46,165 nt of DNA from NCBI GenBank assembly GCA_019695295.1, contig JAIBAH010000023.1:1-46165 (forward strand). Reading direction: 5' to 3'. This document shows, piece by piece, positions 41,514 to 46,165 of the stretch (the stretch's first letter is position 1; each line of letters starts with the position of its first letter). The stretch comes from Bacteroidia bacterium. GTDB taxonomy: Bacteria > Bacteroidota > Bacteroidia > J057. A model generated the notes under the pieces. That model was not told where the DNA came from, ran no database searches, and was given only the letters and a program-made list of their open reading frames with translations. Both the position numbers and the translations under genes were made by a program.

Positions 41514-44366
41514 TTACAAGTCATCCAGATTAACAGTAACCTGGAAATATACAAGTCTTCCGATTCTGGGTCCGCCATACACCTGAAACTGCTTATTGTT
41601 TAACAGGTTGGAAGCTCCAAGTTTGAAAGTAGTATGAATCTTAGGTACTATTTTGTTGATTTGAGCGTCGAGTAAAGTATAGGTCGGAACTGGTCCGGTA
41701 AACTGTGGCGACCCTTCAAATAAAAATCCCTGTATCCATTTGAAGTTTACATTGGCTCCCCAGTGATTGATTTTAAGCTTGCCGATTTTTCCTACTACAT
41801 CTCTTGCTGAAACCCCGATATTGAACTTGTGCTCTGGGGTATTGAATGCCGGAATCAAAGGGTCAGTAGAACCTCTGCGGTCCAGTCTGTTCCAGGAGTA
41901 ATTCCCGTTGATGGCGTAAAACAGCTTGAAATAATAGTTCAGACCGATAGAGAAGCCCTGAGTAGTTACCATATCGGTTGCATTGGCTGCAATCCGGTAA
42001 GCCTGAGCAGCAGTAACAGTATTTGTAGCAGTATCTATGTTTGCATCTACTGCAAGTTTGTATCCTATGAAGTCTTTGTAAAAACTATAATAATAGCTTG
42101 CATCCATATACACATGATTGAAAAGGGTGGTTCTGTACCCCACTTCCATTGTTCTTACTTTTTCAGGCCTGATAGGAGCGATGGATAATTTCACAAGGGT
42201 ATCCCGTACTTTACTGTTCAGGAAGTCGTTCAGTGACTCTATCGTATAAAAATCGTTGTATCCATTGAGATTTCCGATAAGAATTGCTCTTCCCACATTA
42301 TAGTAAAGATACTGGTCGGCGAGCGTCGGATTCCGGATAGCCGAAGCAAAAGAGAATCTTACAACGTCTTTTTCGGTCAGGTTGTACACTGCGGATACTG
42401 CCGGTGAAAACAAAAAGTCAAAATTCTGATTTTTGTCTATCCTTAACGTTCCATTGAGTTTCAGTCTTTCACTGAATAGTTTTTTTTCAGCTCCGACATA
42501 CACTCCGAATTCATGATTGGTGATTACTTTTCTGATGGTGTCACTGGTAACAGTACCATTGATCGTGTCGGTTTTTACGTAGGAAGTATCACTAAAAATT
42601 GTTCCTTCAGAATTGGGGGTATAAAGCCTGAAGTTACCTCCGGTGGTAATATCCATCCATTTGGGCGTAAATTTGTATTCTCCATGTACATGATATAAAG
42701 CTGATTTATCAAAAAAACGGGTTCCACCGTCAGTGGTTTTGAGGGAAGTAATGGAATCAAATGCAGCCTGAAAACGCTCAGTTCCGGGAGCGTAATATCC
42801 ATTTCCTTGGGAGTCAGCGTAGTTGCGAGCGAGTTGATGCCATACAATTAATGAATCCTGATGTTTGGATAGAAAACTGTCCAGGGCCGGGTAGTAAGGA
42901 TTTTGAGCACCTGGAATACCAATTACATATTCAGGAAAACCGGGAAATGCCGCTATTTTAGAAGGAAAATTTCCTAAATTTGGTTTATTCCAATAATTTC
43001 TGTAAGCTGTTGACCAGTCATTATTACTACTTGCCAGTTCATTTAAGCGGAAAGCAGTAAAAACGGCGTCATAGGATTTACCGGCGTCTTCATGCGTAGC
43101 ATAAGCCCGTATAAAAAATTTATCCTGCTTGCGGAGTTCAATCCGGTTTTGATAAAATTTTATCCCTTTCAGGCTGTAACGGTTATCTCCCTGATAAACA
43201 GTGGTTCCTGTTCCAAAATTAAAAGAATAAATGGCTTCAAGGTCGCTATTGATTTTATAGTGCATTGCCGTACTTGCCTTCATATTTCGGGTATCATAAT
43301 CTACGAGGTCATCTTCATTATACCCTGTTCTGTGCCAGATTCCTAACCCGGGAGAATTCAATCTACCACTATAACTGGAAGCATTATTGTATCCATCGGT
43401 CAGGTTTTCATCCCCGTAGCGATTCACTGCGTCATATCCACCGGGGTTTGCCGTTCCTACCTTAGAAGAAGTAGAAGGGTCATAATTTCTTGCTTCCCAG
43501 TCATTTGCAGTAAATGCATACAGATTGATTTTGTAAGCAAATTTATCTGTTCCTGCTTTGTTTTTGTAAACATGAGCGTAACGCAAAGCAAATTCTCCCA
43601 TCATTCTTTCTGCACCTTTGAAAGAAATACTCAGTCCCGGATTAAAGAAAGGGTCTTTGGTGGTCATGCTGATTACGCCATTAAAAGCATTCGGGCCATA
43701 AAAAGCAGAACTTGCTCCCACAATCAAATCTACTTTCTGCACGTCCAGATCCGAAGCTCCAAGGAAATTCCCCAAAGAGAAATTCAGGCCGGGAGACTGA
43801 TTGTCCACCCAGTCAATAATCTGAAGGGAGCGTACAGGGGAAGTACTGTTAAATCCCCTGGTATTGATTACTTTAAATCCCAGACTGGCAGAGGTTAAGT
43901 CCACCCCTTTCAACTGACCCAGTCCTTCATAGAAATTCAGGGCCGGAGACTCTTTGATTGCAATTACATCCAGTGCTTCTACTGTGAGCGGTGCTGTTTT
44001 TTGTTTTTCGGAAACCCTTGTGTCCGTAATAATTACATCTCCGGTAGATTCACTGTTTTGAGACGGGGATAAATCAATCTTTATCGGTTTATTCAGGTCA
44101 GATACCACCTGTTTAACTTCGTCATAGCCTAAATAATTAATAACGAGCGTAAAAGGCGGAGGAACCGGAGATTCTACTGTAAATTTTCCTTTATCATCTG
44201 TATATCCGCCGGCTTCCGTGCCCTCAATCATCACTACTGCACCTACGAGAGGAGTAGCAGTGCTTTTATCATTAATCACTCCCGATACAATATTCTGAGA
44301 ATAAGCAGAAGTAATAATGAAAGAAAGTATAAAAATAAAATATAATTTGTATGTGCTGTGCTTCAT
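41514..44366 (-). CDS. TonB-dependent receptor with CarbopepD-reg domain
   Basis: 950 aa from the chosen ATG. Signal peptide to about 24 (ITSAYSQ). A CarboxypepD_reg-like domain (about 25-110, GVINDKSTATPLVGAVVMIEGT, YLGYDE) is followed by the plug (about 125-250: FYEGLGQLKGVDL, NTRGFNS, VDLIVGASSAFYGPNAFNGVISM) and a 22-stranded barrel to the C-terminus (GRLVYFQVTVNLDDL). It imports a substrate across the outer membrane using TonB energy. No SusD partner is nearby; the neighbour upstream on the same strand is a T9SS alpha/beta-hydrolase-fold protein, so the two may work on one substrate. The frame opens at 44396 with TTG, but the ATG at 44366 begins a proper signal peptide. A terminator-like hairpin lies in its leader. 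Confidence 0.93.
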   Translation of the reverse strand: MKHSTYKLYFIFILSFIITSAYSQNIVSGVINDKSTATPLVGAVVMIEGTEAGGYTDDKGKFTVESPVPPPFTLVINYLGYDEVKQVVSDLNKPIKIDLSPSQNSESTGDVIITDTRVSEKQKTAPLTVEALDVIAIKESPALNFYEGLGQLKGVDLTSASLGFKVINTRGFNSTSPVRSLQIIDWVDNQSPGLNFSLGNFLGASDLDVQKVDLIVGASSAFYGPNAFNGVISMTTKDPFFNPGLSISFKGAERMMGEFALRYAHVYKNKAGTDKFAYKINLYAFTANDWEARNYDPSTSSKVGTANPGGYDAVNRYGDENLTDGYNNASSYSGRLNSPGLGIWHRTGYNEDDLVDYDTRNMKASTAMHYKINSDLEAIYSFNFGTGTTVYQGDNRYSLKGIKFYQNRIELRKQDKFFIRAYATHEDAGKSYDAVFTAFRLNELASSNNDWSTAYRNYWNKPNLGNFPSKIAAFPGFPEYVIGIPGAQNPYYPALDSFLSKHQDSLIVWHQLARNYADSQGNGYYAPGTERFQAAFDSITSLKTTDGGTRFFDKSALYHVHGEYKFTPKWMDITTGGNFRLYTPNSEGTIFSDTSYVKTDTINGTVTSDTIRKVITNHEFGVYVGAEKKLFSERLKLNGTLRIDKNQNFDFLFSPAVSAVYNLTEKDVVRFSFASAIRNPTLADQYLYYNVGRAILIGNLNGYNDFYTIESLNDFLNSKVRDTLVKLSIAPIRPEKVRTMEVGYRTTLFNHVYMDASYYYSFYKDFIGYKLAVDANIDTATNTVTAAQAYRIAANATDMVTTQGFSIGLNYYFKLFYAINGNYSWNRLDRRGSTDPLIPAFNTPEHKFNIGVSARDVVGKIGKLKINHWGANVNFKWIQGFLFEGSPQFTGPVPTYTLLDAQINKIVPKIHTTFKLGASNLLNNKQFQVYGGPRIGRLVYFQVTVNLDDL

Positions 44367-44392
44367 AATATAAGTATGATAATGCGATGGAT

Positions 44393-44436
44393 TCAAAAAA
44401 AATAATAGCGGGGCAACGATTCTGCTGCCCCGCTAT
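44393..44436 (-). terminator. Terminator-like hairpin between T9SS protein and TonB receptor
   Basis: ATAGCGGGGCA (44405-44415) and TGCCCCGCTAT (44426-44436), a perfect 11-bp GC-rich stem with a 10-nt loop. On the minus strand it is followed by TATTTTTTTT, the profile of an intrinsic terminator, 47 nt after the upstream stop and only 27 nt before the receptor ATG. Confidence 0.88.
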
Positions 44437-44456
44437 CGCTGCATTGAGTGTTTGCG

Positions 44457-44464
44457 CAAATATA
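44457..44464 (-). promoter_or_regulatory. -7-like element upstream of the receptor's leader hairpin
   Basis: TATATTTG on the minus strand matches TAnnTTTG. It lies before the hairpin at 44405-44436 in the direction of transcription, so transcripts from it would have to pass the terminator. No -33 element at the right spacing. Confidence 0.35.
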
Positions 44465-44483
44465 ATTTTACAATTTAATTGCC

Positions 44484-46028
44484 TTATTCAAACCAGACTT
44501 TGCCTGCGCCTTCTCCGTCTTTAAAGCGGATTCGTACATAATACAAGCCTGCATTTAATCCATTTCTCTCAAGCATAAATTCCTGAGTAGATAAATTATC
44601 AAAAGTGCGAATTTCCCTTCCGGTAATATCCATTAAAGTTACTCCTGTAATTACTTCATTTTTAGTGCTCTTGATCATTACCTGAGATTTTGCCGGATTA
44701 GGATATAATTTAAGTTCTCTGTTGAATTTATTGTCAATTCCTACGATGCTGAGTGTTCCTACAATACGGGGATTAAGGTATCCCATGATAGAGTCAATGT
44801 AAAGACGACCTTTGGCGGCTGACATGTCAGGGTTTCCAAGTCTTGCTTTACATACTGCAGTGGGTCCTGCTCCGGGCTGCTGAGAGTTTACAGCGGCTTC
44901 ATACCAGGTTTCGTTCCACCAATCCCATGGGCTTCCTTCGGGGAAGTTAGGATATGCATTCCCGTCAGGGCAGGTAGTGGTTGGGGTAGAAGGCATAGGT
45001 CTTACCATTGGGAACATTCCTTCGTATCCATTATTCAATGCATTTGCACGTAAAGTGTAAGGGTCATTGAAACTTGCAGCAGCCTGAACAATTCCATCAT
45101 TGTTACCTAACTGATTTGCTCTGCGGATTGCGCCGTAAGTACCGGATACGTTTACAACGAAGTCACCGGTTGTAGGTACAATTACCGCACCATATTCGTA
45201 AGGAGCAAAAGGATCTGTAGGGCAATGGAAGCCAATCATTGGAGTTTCTCCCGCTTCAAGCCAGGTAGAGTCCCCTAAAGCACCTCCCAAATTGAAAACA
45301 AGACTTAATGCTGAACTATACCCAACGTGGTTGGGGCGGCATAAAGCGGTAGAGTCTGTTCCGTCAAAGTTACCATTTAAAGCAGGAATTACATACGGCT
45401 GACCGCTAGTAGCGTTGATAAATTTGGTTAGGTTCAACTCACTGGTTTTGTCAAGTGTAGCAGCACCAAAGGTGATATATCCACCGGTTCCTATACCGCC
45501 GGCAATGATGATGTTGGGGTCAATTTTGTAAGGATTGGACATTTCAGCAACAGAACGACGGAAATAACGAACACATGTACGTAAATCCTGAATTCCTCTG
45601 TAAGCTGCATTTAATAATGTACCTGTACGGGTATCCTGATCAGGAGAAGTTGGAAGCCATCCCAAACGGTTTGACATTATAGCTGCAACATAACCTCTTC
45701 TGGCAAATTGTTTTGCCATTTCAACTGCAGTTGAATCTTTGCGTGATCCGGTAGGTTGTCCGTTTATTACAGGAGGAAGGAAACTACCCGTATGACAAAT
45801 AATAATCAATGGCCGGCTGGTTAACTGGTCACCGGAAGGCTCATAAACGTCCATTCTCAGAGGAGAAAGTGCAGGTGTACCCGTAAGAATTGAAATGTTC
45901 TGACCATATACTACTTCTGAAGTAGAATCAAAACTGGTAAACACTTCAGTTAAATAGCGCTGTGAAAAGCCTGCCGTTGTCCATAAAAACAGAACAAGGA
46001 ACAAGGATGAATGTAAAATTTTTTTCAT
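44484..46028 (-). CDS. T9SS-sorted alpha/beta-hydrolase-fold protein
   Basis: 514 aa. Signal peptide to about residue 22 (GFSQ). The alpha/beta-hydrolase core runs about 50-350: MDVYEPSGD, RPLIIICHTGSFL (oxyanion strand; HTG replaces HGG), RGYVAAIMSNRLGW and AAYRGIQDLRTCVRYFR, as in esterases and peptidases of the BD-FAE/acetyl-esterase type. The nucleophile elbow reads AGGIGTGGY, with Gly180 where Ser would be (codon GGA at 45489-45491). The C-terminus (about 430-514) is a T9SS type A sorting domain (LKLYPNPAKSQVMI, GLNAGLYYVRI). Likely secreted and perhaps inactive as an esterase. It follows another gene by 30 nt and precedes a TonB receptor gene. Confidence 0.88.
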   Translation of the reverse strand: MKKILHSSLFLVLFLWTTAGFSQRYLTEVFTSFDSTSEVVYGQNISILTGTPALSPLRMDVYEPSGDQLTSRPLIIICHTGSFLPPVINGQPTGSRKDSTAVEMAKQFARRGYVAAIMSNRLGWLPTSPDQDTRTGTLLNAAYRGIQDLRTCVRYFRRSVAEMSNPYKIDPNIIIAGGIGTGGYITFGAATLDKTSELNLTKFINATSGQPYVIPALNGNFDGTDSTALCRPNHVGYSSALSLVFNLGGALGDSTWLEAGETPMIGFHCPTDPFAPYEYGAVIVPTTGDFVVNVSGTYGAIRRANQLGNNDGIVQAAASFNDPYTLRANALNNGYEGMFPMVRPMPSTPTTTCPDGNAYPNFPEGSPWDWWNETWYEAAVNSQQPGAGPTAVCKARLGNPDMSAAKGRLYIDSIMGYLNPRIVGTLSIVGIDNKFNRELKLYPNPAKSQVMIKSTKNEVITGVTLMDITGREIRTFDNLSTQEFMLERNGLNAGLYYVRIRFKDGEGAGKVWFE

Positions 46029-46058
46029 TACTTTCTAGTTAACGTGAGTTCGGGATAA

Positions 46059-46165
46059 CTAAGCAGCCAAAGCGTGTAATATTTGATTATTATCAATGAG
46101 AAAAGGGAACTCGAAATTAGCAGCGGGCTTTTTATCCAACGAGGTTTGATAAGCAGCGATAGCGG
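46059..46165 (-). CDS. 3' end of a gene cut by the window edge
   Basis: The minus-strand frame starting at the edge reads 34 codons and a TAG stop at 46059-46061. The residues (beginning AIAAYQTSLDKKPAANFEF and ending ILHALAA) look like a real C-terminus, with balanced composition and no low-complexity signs; other frames are poorer. Too little is visible to name it. It ends 30 nt before the ATG of the T9SS alpha/beta-hydrolase-fold gene, so the two are probably one transcription unit. Confidence 0.5.
   Translation of the reverse strand, partial: AIAAYQTSLDKKPAANFEFPFLIDNNQILHALAA

Noticed and set aside
44430-46165. A 13-base inverted match between 44430-44442 and 46153-46165 (GCAGCGATAGCGG)
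   Set aside because: Several matches of this length are expected by chance in a 46-kb window. One copy overlaps a terminator arm and the other lies in a likely coding frame.
1-46165. CRISPR arrays, tRNA or rRNA genes, IS elements, integrase-type boundaries
   Set aside because: Gaps are short and filled by promoters and terminators. I found no regularly spaced repeats, cloverleaf-like sequence or transposase frame by reading.

Overview
The window is chromosomal DNA from a Bacteroidota bacterium that has a type IX secretion system (T9SS). Four kinds of evidence support this. Three secreted proteins end in T9SS C-terminal sorting domains. Promoters fit the Bacteroidota pattern TTTG-N19-TAnnTTTG, and most starts lack a Shine-Dalgarno sequence. 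Several genes are typical of the phylum: fused E1 alpha/beta 2-oxoacid dehydrogenase, a CarbopepD-reg TonB receptor, a MuiA-like DUF4139 protein and CrtYcd/CrtZ/CruF carotenoid genes. DNA is AT-rich. I cannot place it below phylum; a pigmented member of Cytophagales, Chitinophagales or a neighbouring order would fit. I see no tRNA, rRNA, CRISPR array, insertion sequence or prophage.

Layout. 0.2-5.0 kb (+): an EGF-repeat lipoprotein, two overlapping GT4 glycosyltransferases and a FadL/OmpP1-type porin. 5.0-8.5 kb: a secreted alpha/beta hydrolase (-) followed by the decayed tail of a second copy, a MuiA-like protein (+) and a small secreted unknown (-). 8.8-16.2 kb: a secreted unknown (+), fused E1 dehydrogenase (-), a TonB-C-like secreted protein (-), a 119-aa secreted protein (-), a TauE/SafE exporter plus rhodanese lipoprotein operon (-) behind a CRP-like operator, a small membrane protein (+) and truA (+). 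16.2-19.4 kb: two DUF4214-like lipoproteins (-), a SUMF1-fold protein (+) and a lipoprotein (+). 19.5-23.8 kb (+): a tight run of DEDDy exonuclease, Wzx-like flippase, cruF-like, crtZ and crtYcd.

23.8-27 kb holds a small, apparently well-expressed lipoprotein, an orphan HsdR-N/PD-(D/E)XK protein and SppA. 27-32.5 kb (-) is a putative cell-wall operon: L,D-transpeptidase, two tandem paralogous LysM proteins and a 981-aa LamG lipoprotein. 32.5-37 kb (+) holds a small OMP, an SDR, a zinc-ribbon membrane protein and a T9SS GH19 chitinase. 37-46 kb (-) holds a giant T9SS BNR/Calx-beta protein, a TonB receptor, a T9SS alpha/beta-hydrolase-fold protein whose nucleophile position is glycine, and the last 34 codons of another gene cut by the window edge.

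Most genes concern the cell envelope: surface lipoproteins, outer-membrane transport, peptidoglycan and chitin turnover, polysaccharide and pigment synthesis. Many transcription units end in clear hairpin terminators. Several annotated-looking long starts can be shortened because promoters or signal peptides lie inside them. No complete new defence or mobile system is evident. The most interesting items are the L,D-transpeptidase/LysM operon, the CRP-like site on the sulfur operon, the terminator-like hairpin in the TonB-receptor leader, the EGF repeat that uses its first cysteine for lipidation, and the active-site substitutions in E1 and in the secreted hydrolase.
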